Assembly (NCBI RefSeq): GCF_004217135.1
Contig: NZ_SHKK01000001.1
Location: 2,914,001-2,978,000, forward strand
Length of the DNA stretch: 64,000 nucleotides
Direction of reading: 5' to 3'
Origin: Micromonospora violae
GTDB lineage: Bacteria; Actinomycetota; Actinomycetes; Mycobacteriales; Micromonosporaceae
A model generated the notes under the pieces. That model did no database searches, had not been told where the DNA came from, and saw only the letters and a program-made list of their open reading frames with translations. Positions 57,803 through 64,000 of this stretch are shown one piece after another; the stretch's first letter is position 1, and every line of letters begins with the position of its first letter. Made by a program: the position numbers and the translations under genes.

Positions 57803-59671
57803 ATGCGATCGATGCCCGGCGCTGGTAGTGGGTCGAAGCTGCGCAGGCTGTTCGTCGACGGGCCCCTGCGCGCTCGACGCCGCCCGGACCCGCTCCCTGC
57901 GGGCGGGCGCGGGTTGGCGTGGCTGGACGCCCCGGGGCGGCGGATCGCCACGGCCACCGTGCTGCTGTCGCTGTCCGCGGCGTCGGGGGTGGCGGCGATC
58001 TCCGGCTTCGGTTTCGGTGACGACGGGATCCGCACCGGCCGGGCGGTCCCGGCGAGTCAGGTTCAGGCGATCTCCGCGGCCGCGCTCGCCTGCCCGACAC
58101 TCTCCCCGGCCCGACTCGCCGGGCAGGTGATGGCCGAGTCGGGGTTCGATCCGGCCGCGCGTTCCGAGCGTGGGGGCAAGGGTGTCGCCGGTCTGAGCGA
58201 CGCGGTGTGGGCCGACTGGAAGCCCGGTGCCGCGGCGCGACGGGAGGACCCGACGGCGAACATCGTGGCGCTCGCCCACTACATGTGTGACCTCTCCGGC
58301 CAGGTCCGTCACACGGCGAAGGGTGAGCAGTGGCGGATGGCGCTGGCCGCGTACCACTCGGGGGTGCCGGCCGTACGCGACGCCGACGGGGTACCGGATC
58401 ACGCCGAGGAGTACGTCGGCACGGTGGCCGGCTACGCCGCCTGGTACGCCCGTCAGCCCGAGTTCCGCCGCACCGACAGGTCGCCGGGCCCGGTGGGCGG
58501 TGTCGCGCCGACCGCGGGCACGCCGGCGGTCCCGGTGCCGGACGCGTACCTGCCGGCGATCCTGGCTGCTGGCAAGACCTGCGTGGCGGTGCCCCCGACG
58601 CGGATCGCCGCCCAGCTGATGGCCGCCTCGGCGTTCAACCCGAATCTGTTCGGCGCCGACGGGACGCAGGGCATCGCGCAGTTCAACCCCACCGTGTGGG
58701 CTGAGTACGCGCCGAATGCCGCGATCACCTCGCCGTGGTATCCGCAGCAGGCCATCGCCGCGCTCGGCGTGGTGATGTGCCGCCTGGTCGAGGAGTTGGA
58801 TCAGGTGGGCGAGGGCGACCCGTACCAGAAGGCGCTCGCGGCGTTTCAGTGGGGACCCGAGGCGGTGCAGCGTGCCGGCGGCGTCCCGGACTCCCCCGCG
58901 GTACGCGATTTCATCGCCCTGACCGAGGCCTACCTCGCCGATTACCAGCGCGACTCGCGGCTGCCGGGCCCCCGACCCACCACTGCGGCGGGCGGTCCGT
59001 CGCGTACGCCCGGCGAGGCTGACGCCCCGGCGCAGCAGGCGCCGGAGGGTGTGTTGGCTCAGGGCGGGACGACCTCGGGTGGCGGCACGACCTCCGGTGG
59101 CGGCACGACCTCCGGTGGCGGCACGACCTCCGGTGGCGGCACGACCTCCGGTGGCGGCACGACGTCCGGTGGTGGGACGACCTCCGGTGGCGGCACGACC
59201 TCGGGCGGTGGCACGACCTCCGGCGGAACCCAGCAGGAGACGAAACCGCCGGTTACCAGTACGACGCCGGCGGGTGCGACGCCGCTGACCGGGGCTGTCC
59301 AGATCTACAGCCATGCCAGCGGCAAGTGCATCGACGTGACCGACGGCGCGTACACGAGCAACCCCCAGTTGCAGATCTGGGAGTGCAACGGCGGTCCGAA
59401 CCAGGCGTGGACGGCCTACAGCGACGGAACGCTGCGGGCGTTCGGCCGGTGCATGACCGTGTCGGGGGGCTCGACCGCGGACGGCGCCAAGATCATCTTG
59501 AGTACCTGCAACGGGAGCTCCTCGCAGCGGATCGCGTTGAACAAGGCGCACGACATCGTCAACAAGAAGGCCGACAAGTGCGTGGACGTGAAGGACAAGA
59601 AGACCGCTAACGGGACCCGGCTGCAGTTGTGGACGTGCATGGGCACCGACAACCAGAAGTGGAGCCGATGA
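57803..59671 (+). CDS. Secreted lytic-transglycosylase-fold protein with ricin-type lectin domain, 622 aa
   Basis: An Arg-rich N-terminus and signal segment (RIATATVLLSLSAASGVAAI) lead to two similar lysozyme-like domains. The first has QVMAESGFDPAARS with the transglycosylase Glu112, and the second has QLMAASAFNPNLFG with Ala275 at that place. A (TTSGGG)n linker follows, then a C-terminal ricin-type beta-trefoil lectin domain (YSHASGKCIDVTDGAYTSNP, QLQIWECNGGPNQAW, CVDVKDKKTANGTRLQLWTC). It probably cleaves or remodels peptidoglycan while anchored to a carbohydrate, perhaps opening the wall for the ESX machine. ATG 57803 was chosen because GGAGG lies 10 nt upstream. Confidence 0.9.
   Translation: MRSMPGAGSGSKLRRLFVDGPLRARRRPDPLPAGGRGLAWLDAPGRRIATATVLLSLSAASGVAAISGFGFGDDGIRTGRAVPASQVQAISAAALACPTLSPARLAGQVMAESGFDPAARSERGGKGVAGLSDAVWADWKPGAAARREDPTANIVALAHYMCDLSGQVRHTAKGEQWRMALAAYHSGVPAVRDADGVPDHAEEYVGTVAGYAAWYARQPEFRRTDRSPGPVGGVAPTAGTPAVPVPDAYLPAILAAGKTCVAVPPTRIAAQLMAASAFNPNLFGADGTQGIAQFNPTVWAEYAPNAAITSPWYPQQAIAALGVVMCRLVEELDQVGEGDPYQKALAAFQWGPEAVQRAGGVPDSPAVRDFIALTEAYLADYQRDSRLPGPRPTTAAGGPSRTPGEADAPAQQAPEGVLAQGGTTSGGGTTSGGGTTSGGGTTSGGGTTSGGGTTSGGGTTSGGGTTSGGGTTSGGTQQETKPPVTSTTPAGATPLTGAVQIYSHASGKCIDVTDGAYTSNPQLQIWECNGGPNQAWTAYSDGTLRAFGRCMTVSGGSTADGAKIILSTCNGSSSQRIALNKAHDIVNKKADKCVDVKDKKTANGTRLQLWTCMGTDNQKWSR
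59070..59225 (+). repeat. 18-bp tandem repeat encoding (GGGTTS)n linker
   Basis: About nine near-identical 18-bp units (GGTGGCGGCACGACCTCC type) encode the Gly/Thr/Ser linker between the transglycosylase-like and lectin domains. Such arrays slip easily and are typical of secreted actinobacterial glycoside-binding proteins. Confidence 0.88.
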
Positions 59672-59740
59672 GGCGCCACCGGGCATGACGACACGACCAC
59701 CTGGACCAGCGGCGCGTCCGTCACCCAGCCGGTGCCCCGA

Positions 59741-60073
59741 TCACGGATCTGGATGACCCAACCACCGAGACTGCGGGGGGTGGCCCGGCCCGGGGCAGAA
59801 CCGACCCAGCCGGCGGAACACGCCGGGTCTCAGCGACCTGCCCGGGTAACGACGACGGCCGGTCAGCGGCGGGCCGCCCGGCGGCTCGGTGACGTCGTCG
59901 GGCCCCAGCCCCAGCATGACGCTGATCAGCGGGCCCAACTCCTCGCACTCCCGCTGGCAACGACGGCAGTCCAGCAGGTGCGCCTCGAAGTCCACGACGG
60001 CATCCGGGGGCAGCTCACCCAGCAGGTATGGCCCGCAGCGGTCACACATGACCTCAAGGCCGTCGTCCGTCAT
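59741..60073 (-). CDS. Zinc-finger anti-sigma factor, 110 aa
   Basis: The protein has the zf-HC2/ZAS signature H-x3-C-x2-C (AHLLDCRRCQRECEEL), with upstream CDRCGPYLLGELPPDAVVDF. Such proteins bind and hold their cognate ECF sigma factor. It lies 136 bp after the sigma gene at 60210, the usual order. There is no membrane helix; the C-terminal third is Arg/Pro/Gly-rich, so it is a soluble form or a shortened relative of membrane ZAS proteins. ATG 60073 is the only good start, with just a weak AGG before it. Confidence 0.88.
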   Translation of the reverse strand: MTDDGLEVMCDRCGPYLLGELPPDAVVDFEAHLLDCRRCQRECEELGPLISVMLGLGPDDVTEPPGGPPLTGRRRYPGRSLRPGVFRRLGRFCPGPGHPPQSRWLGHPDP

Positions 60074-60130
60074 TGGCGTGCCTGATCTGCTTCGTTGACC
60101 CAGGCCGGTGTAGGCGGCGCAGGTCCGGGC

Positions 60131-60151
60131 GAGTTGCTGAACAGCAACACT
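60131..60151 (-). promoter_or_regulatory. Small stem-loop between sigma and anti-sigma genes
   Basis: GTTGCT-GAAC-AGCAAC forms a 6-bp stem (60133-60148), extendable by GAG/CTC with one bulge. It could reduce anti-sigma expression relative to sigma or be incidental. Confidence 0.3.
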
Positions 60152-60209
60152 CTACGTGTCGGGGGCGAGTCAGGTAAGCAGCGGCGCAGGGAAAGTCGGT
60201 TACAGACTG

Positions 60210-60791
60210 TCAGTCGACGGTGGTTCGGCCAATTGCGGCACGCAGTGCTCGCAAGGCGTAGTACGCCCGGGATTTCACAGTTCCCTCCGGTATGCCGAGC
60301 CGCCGCGCCGCCTCGCCGGTGGAGCGCCCGCGGTGGTACAGCTCAATGAGCACGGCACGGTGCGCCGGGGTCAACTTCGGCATCGCCCGACGGATCGTCT
60401 GTGCGGCCACCACCGAGTCGGTGATGTCGTCGTTGGCGGGCAGGTCGCCGATATCCTGCAAGCCGACCTCGACCGGGCGGGCCTGACGGGCGCGGGCGGC
60501 ATCGATGGCGATCCGGCGGGCGACGATGAACAGCCAGCGGCGGGTCGACTCCCACGACGTGGGCAGACGATCAAAGTGCCGCCAGGCCTGCAGCATCGTC
60601 TCTTGCAGGAGGTCCTCCGCCAGCTGCCGCTCGCCCCAGCTCAGGCGAAGCAGGAAACGGAAGAGCGCGTCGGAATGCTCCGCGTAGACCATACGCATCC
60701 GGGCCGTCGCCAGCACTGACTCGTCTGGCTGACCCTCGCCACGAACGTCGCTGTCCAAAGCCCGGCCGGCGTCGCTGAGTTCCAGCAACAA
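60210..60791 (-). CDS. ECF/SigE-like RNA polymerase sigma factor (copy 2)
   Basis: Region 2 (LFRFLLRLSWGERQLAEDLL, QETMLQAWRHFDRLP, RRWLFIVARRIAIDAARARQ) and region 4 (RRLGIPEGTVKSRAYYALRA) are intact. The protein is closely similar to the sigma factor at 2734 across its whole length. TTG 60791 was chosen because GGGGAGG precedes it and the resulting N-terminus (LLELSDAGRALDSD) lines up with MFELASTVGTAYAD of the paralogue. A GTG at 60830 in the same frame is an alternative. It is followed by its probable anti-sigma factor, and likely responds to an envelope or redox signal through it. Confidence 0.93.
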   Translation of the reverse strand: MLLELSDAGRALDSDVRGEGQPDESVLATARMRMVYAEHSDALFRFLLRLSWGERQLAEDLLQETMLQAWRHFDRLPTSWESTRRWLFIVARRIAIDAARARQARPVEVGLQDIGDLPANDDITDSVVAAQTIRRAMPKLTPAHRAVLIELYHRGRSTGEAARRLGIPEGTVKSRAYYALRALRAAIGRTTVD

Positions 60792-61050
60792 CGAACCGCC
60801 TCCCCAATTGCCATCATCTGTCGCTCCCACGATGGACCCTCAGGGGGTCGCCGGAAGCTTCGATGCAGCATACGGTCGGGGTGCGGTCGGAAGACGAAAA
60901 CTTTACACAACCAACACAAACACTGGCGTACGCGGAGGAACTTCGACCCGCGTTCACCCAACGGTTACATCCTCGTCGTGCCGTGTTCGCCACTCGTCAC
61001 ACGTGAGATCCCGGGCAGCTGCCGACATGTGCGGGCTGGGAATGCGGGGC

Positions 61051-61066
61051 GGTGACGCGCGTCACC
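61051..61066. terminator. Perfect palindrome GGTGACGCGCGTCACC
   Basis: This 16-bp perfect dyad lies 7 bp beyond the stop of the MpaB-like gene and about 260 bp upstream of the sigma factor start. It may be the hairpin end of the MpaB-like transcript or an operator. Its GGTGAC/GTCACC ends match those of the palindrome at 14710. Confidence 0.4.
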
Positions 61067-61072
61067 CCGTCG

Positions 61073-61828
61073 TCAGAATCGCGCGTCGAACCGGCGGTCG
61101 GCCGTCGTCTGCGGCATCAGGTCGCCCGGGATCTCGGTCAGCTGGAGCACACCCAGCATTGCCGACGGAAGCGCGCGGGCGGCCAGGACGGTCAGATCCC
61201 GCAACGGCGTGCCAGCGATGTCGCGATCGCGGGACTTCTCATACAGCTCGGTGAACCGGGTGTCGAATTTCAACTGCCGCTCGACGATCAGGCTGTAGTG
61301 GAATCGCAGTTCCTCATAGCTCTGCGGGACTCGCCCGCGAGGGGCCAGTACCGCGCCGATGCCCTGCGTCGCATCGCGGCAATAGGCCTCTCGGTCACGG
61401 TCGGTGAGCCGTCGGCCGAACAACTCCTGGGCGCGCATGAGGCTGTACACGACGATGGTGTAGACGGCTGTCGAATGCAGCGGATCCTGCTGGAGAAATG
61501 TGGAGGTGGTGCGCTGTTTCCGCCACCCGAACTTTCGTTGGGGCTCCGAGGTTCGCGCGAGCCGCAGCCACTGTTCGTCATCACCGAACACGCCGGCCAT
61601 GGCCAGTTCGAGCAGCTCTTCGACGGGGTTGGCATGGCGGTCGCCCCGGACGACGCGGGCGATCGACGTGGCGATCGGCTCGTACGCGAAAAGCGTTATC
61701 GCCGCTGTCCAGATTCCACCCAGAACCGGCAGTCGTAGGGAGTTCAGCTCCTTGATGACCGGCGACCCGGCCCGGTGGGCACCTGATTCATCCGGATACG
61801 GCAACAAGGGCTGCGACTGGCTGCGCAA
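61073..61828 (-). CDS. MpaB-like oxygenase family (DUF2236) protein
   Basis: Family features seen: PLHSTAVYTIVVYSLMRAQE, LTDRDREAYCRDATQGIGAV, and RVPQSYEELRFHYSLIVERQ. These match the ER/MpaB/rubber-oxygenase catalytic domain layout, whose characterised members are haem b proteins. The His of PLHS is a candidate haem ligand. TTG 61828 (251 residues) is preferred because GGAGG stands 6 nt upstream. A TTG at 61909 would add 27 residues without a ribosome site. No link with the ESX genes is evident. Confidence 0.75.
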   Translation of the reverse strand: MRSQSQPLLPYPDESGAHRAGSPVIKELNSLRLPVLGGIWTAAITLFAYEPIATSIARVVRGDRHANPVEELLELAMAGVFGDDEQWLRLARTSEPQRKFGWRKQRTTSTFLQQDPLHSTAVYTIVVYSLMRAQELFGRRLTDRDREAYCRDATQGIGAVLAPRGRVPQSYEELRFHYSLIVERQLKFDTRFTELYEKSRDRDIAGTPLRDLTVLAARALPSAMLGVLQLTEIPGDLMPQTTADRRFDARF

Positions 61829-62000
61829 TTTGATCCTCCGGCAGGGAAACTCGACGCCCCTCTCGACGCGACGCAGCTGCGGAAAGTTCACAACAGTCTC
61901 GTGTCGCAAAGATCACATGGCAGGTCAACGGCCTGCGGGGCCACCAAGATGCGCCGAAGGTAGCGACGGTCGCCGATGCGGAACCTGCCCAGCGGACGAG

Positions 62001-62044
62001 ACGGCGATGGCCGCCGACCCCGTGGGGTAGGCGGCCATCGCCGT
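62001..62044 (-). terminator. Strong hairpin terminator after the kelch-repeat gene
   Basis: A perfect 15-bp stem (ACGGCGATGGCCGCC, 62001-62015, with GGCGGCCATCGCCGT, 62030-62044) encloses ACCCCGTGGGGT. It lies 16 bp after the stop codon of the gene at 62061. Confidence 0.8.
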
Positions 62045-62060
62045 CAGGTAACCGGGCGTA

Positions 62061-64000
62061 TCAGATTCCACCCAGCCGGCTGCCGCACGGCGTCGCCGGC
62101 GCCAGGGCGACGTCGTACGTCAGGGTGATCCCGGCCTCGACCGTCCGCCGCTTGGCGACCGAAGTCCAGCCGTCCCTGCTGACCACCGCCTGGTACGTCC
62201 CGGCCGGCAGCCAGTGGACGTAGCGTCCCTGGCTGTCCGCCAGCACCGTGTAACCGGTTTTGCCGCCCGTTCCGGCGAGGTTGAGACGGACGCTGGCCGC
62301 CAGCGGCAGCCGTTGCCCGGCACAGCTCTCACCGGTGACGGTGCCCTGGATCTTCCCCCAGTCCGCGGGGACGGAGACACCGACGGCGACGTCGACGGCG
62401 GGCACCGGGTACGGGGTGTCCGTCAGCAGACCGAACTCGGCCCGGTAGGTGCCGGGTTGGCTGATACCGGCCTCGGGGGCGGCCGTCACGGTGACCGTGA
62501 TCTTCTTCGACTCCCCCGCCGCCAGGGTGAAGGCCGCCGGCGTCGTCGCCAGCCACGGGGCGTCCACCGTGTCGCAGCCGCCGAATCCGCCCAGGTGCTC
62601 GGCGTCGCTGAGCCTCCCGGCGGGCCGGACACCACCGATCTTGTACAGCCCACACGCCATGGCACCACGGAACGCGGCGACCTGCGCGTTGGGCAGCTGC
62701 TTCCAGATGCGGGTGCCGGGGTCGTAGGCCACGGTCCGGTTGGTGACGCTGGTCGAGTCGCTGCTGAGCCCACCGGACAGGATCAGTGCTCCGCCCGCGA
62801 CGGCGGTCTGTGCGCCCCACACCTCGACGGGCAGGTCCGGCAACTGCGTCCAGGCGTCCACGGCCGGGTCGTACCCGTAGGTGCTGCGCAGGGTCTGCCC
62901 GTTGGTGCCACCGGCGCAGTAGACACCATTGCCGATGCCACCGCAGGACACGAAGGACACGGTCACCGGGTATCGGGCCCCGCTGCTGAACGTACGGCTG
63001 GTCGGGTCGAAGACCAGCACATCGTCCGACTCGGCGCAGTCACTGTCGACGCAGCCGCCGACCAGGACGATCCGGCCGCCGACGACCGCCGTGCCGGCCG
63101 CCGCTCGCGGCGCCGGGCTCAACACGCCGACCAGGGTGCTCCAGGTGCCCGCCGTCGGGTCGTAGACGTCCACGGTCGGAATCGGGGCACCCGTGGCGGA
63201 CCAGCCACCGAGCACGTAGATCTTGCCGTCCACCACCGCCGCTGAGGGCTGGATGCGGCCCCTGGGCATCTCGGCCAGCGCAGTCCAGACGTTGGTGTCG
63301 GGGTCGTAGCGCCAGAGCGACCGCTCCGCGCCCTGTCCACCCAGGGAGTAGACCTTGCCACCGAAGGTGACGGCGGCGTTGTCGTAGATCGGCGCCGGGG
63401 TGTTCGCGATCCTGCTCCACGCCGGGTCACCGCCCGAGGGCTGGCTGACCGAGGCCATCGACCCGGCGGACACGCCGGTGCGGGAGTTGGTCACACCGGC
63501 GACCCGCTGCTCGATCAGCGGCGTCCCCTTCTGCGCGGTGAGCGCGTCGAGTTGACCGGCCCGCTTCAGCACCTCGACGGTGGCGGGGGCGCTGCCGGTG
63601 TTCTTGACCGTCACGGTGGTGGACCGTGTGCCGCCGTACGGCTGGTTCATCTCGATGCTGCTCTGGTTGACGGTGACGCGTCCCGCCGTGAGGGCGATGT
63701 TCGCCCTGGTCGTCTTGTCCGCGACCACCGTGACGTCCTTGGCCACCGCCTGGTAGGGCCGCTTGGCGGCCTCGAACGCGTGCGTTCCGGTGAGGCTGGT
63801 CGTGAGCCAGTAGAACCCGTCGCCGATGCTCGCGTCCTGCGGCGTCGCCTCGGTGACCGCCCGCTGCTGCGGTGCGGCCGGGCTGGCCACGCTCACACCG
63901 ACGAGCCCACTGCCGGTGTTCTTGTCCGTGACGAAGCCCACCACCAGCCCGGCCGGCGTCGGTACGCAGACCCGGTCGACCACCTCGACGTTGTCCACTC
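62061..64000 (-). CDS. C-terminal part of a secreted kelch-repeat protein (5' end outside window)
   Basis: The frame is open to the right edge with no stop, so only the C-terminal ~645 residues are seen. In order: a carboxypeptidase-regulatory-like beta-sandwich (GLVVGFVTDKNTGSGLVGVS), an immunoglobulin-like domain (STTVTVKNTGSAPATVEVL), then about six kelch blades (KVYSLGGQGAERSLWRYDPD, KIYVLGGWSATGAPIPTVDV, RIVLVGG, VYCAGGT, ALILSGG, LYKIGG). A second immunoglobulin-like domain and a second regulatory-like domain (GKIQGTVTGESCAGQRLPLA) follow. Proteins with this tail in actinobacteria are often secreted subtilisin-like peptidases, so a protease domain may lie upstream of the window. That is a guess. 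Confidence 0.82.
   Translation of the reverse strand, partial: VDNVEVVDRVCVPTPAGLVVGFVTDKNTGSGLVGVSVASPAAPQQRAVTEATPQDASIGDGFYWLTTSLTGTHAFEAAKRPYQAVAKDVTVVADKTTRANIALTAGRVTVNQSSIEMNQPYGGTRSTTVTVKNTGSAPATVEVLKRAGQLDALTAQKGTPLIEQRVAGVTNSRTGVSAGSMASVSQPSGGDPAWSRIANTPAPIYDNAAVTFGGKVYSLGGQGAERSLWRYDPDTNVWTALAEMPRGRIQPSAAVVDGKIYVLGGWSATGAPIPTVDVYDPTAGTWSTLVGVLSPAPRAAAGTAVVGGRIVLVGGCVDSDCAESDDVLVFDPTSRTFSSGARYPVTVSFVSCGGIGNGVYCAGGTNGQTLRSTYGYDPAVDAWTQLPDLPVEVWGAQTAVAGGALILSGGLSSDSTSVTNRTVAYDPGTRIWKQLPNAQVAAFRGAMACGLYKIGGVRPAGRLSDAEHLGGFGGCDTVDAPWLATTPAAFTLAAGESKKITVTVTAAPEAGISQPGTYRAEFGLLTDTPYPVPAVDVAVGVSVPADWGKIQGTVTGESCAGQRLPLAASVRLNLAGTGGKTGYTVLADSQGRYVHWLPAGTYQAVVSRDGWTSVAKRRTVEAGITLTYDVALAPATPCGSRLGGI

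Overview
The window is high-GC actinobacterial DNA. Codons strongly favour G or C at the third position, GTG and TTG starts are common, and there is a complete ESX-type (type VII, T7SS) membrane core. Gene style and content (very long Pro/Gly/Gln-rich T7SS proteins, paired SigE-like sigma factors) suggest a Micromonosporaceae-like soil or plant actinomycete. That family assignment is inference. I saw no rRNA, tRNA, CRISPR array or insertion sequence. No gene-free stretch exceeds 300 bp.

Layout. 1-2.6 kb: 3' end of a plus-strand protein with a papain-fold (Tox-PL-like) domain, cut by the window edge. 2.7-3.3 kb: an ECF-type sigma factor. 3.5-10.5 kb (minus): a beta-helix protein fused to two EccA/CbxX-type AAA+ ATPases, an 821-aa protein with a possible ADP-ribosyltransferase-fold C-terminus, and a 385-aa unknown. 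10.6-14.6 kb (minus): a three-gene iron/sugar-phosphate-type ABC importer with ATGA overlaps. 14.8-16.3 kb (plus): a divergent histidine kinase/response regulator pair, separated from the importer by a cluster of GTGAC palindromes. 16.3-45.9 kb (minus): a T7SS substrate cluster containing two WXG100-like proteins, a small Thr-tailed protein, a large Gly/Pro-rich PPE-like protein, a YbaB-like protein, a small coiled protein and one uninterrupted 25.2-kb gene for an 8,410-residue protein. 45.9-52.9 kb: eccB and eccD (minus) and eccC (plus, divergent). 53.0-57.6 kb (minus): two mycosin-like proteins that have both lost the catalytic His and Ser, and a LysM-like membrane protein. 57.8-59.7 kb (plus): a secreted transglycosylase-fold/ricin-lectin protein. 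59.7-60.8 kb (minus): a zinc-finger anti-sigma factor and a second sigma factor closely similar to the one at 2.7 kb. 61.0-64 kb (minus): an MpaB-like oxygenase and the 3' end of a kelch-repeat secreted protein.

How it fits together. EccB, EccC, EccD, the EccA-like ATPase and the mycosin-like/LysM proteins would form and service the secretion machine. The WXG100, PPE-like and giant proteins are its likely cargo. The giant protein is the most striking object. It has a WXG100-like N-terminus with a membrane segment, three intact papain-like Tox-PL domains, a fourth permuted papain-like domain beside an inactive twin, an 842-residue tandem duplication, two winged-helix-like segments, an OTU-like cysteine protease, and a terminal helix-turn-helix resembling IS3 OrfA. 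Similar sigma factors bound the locus on both sides and may control it.
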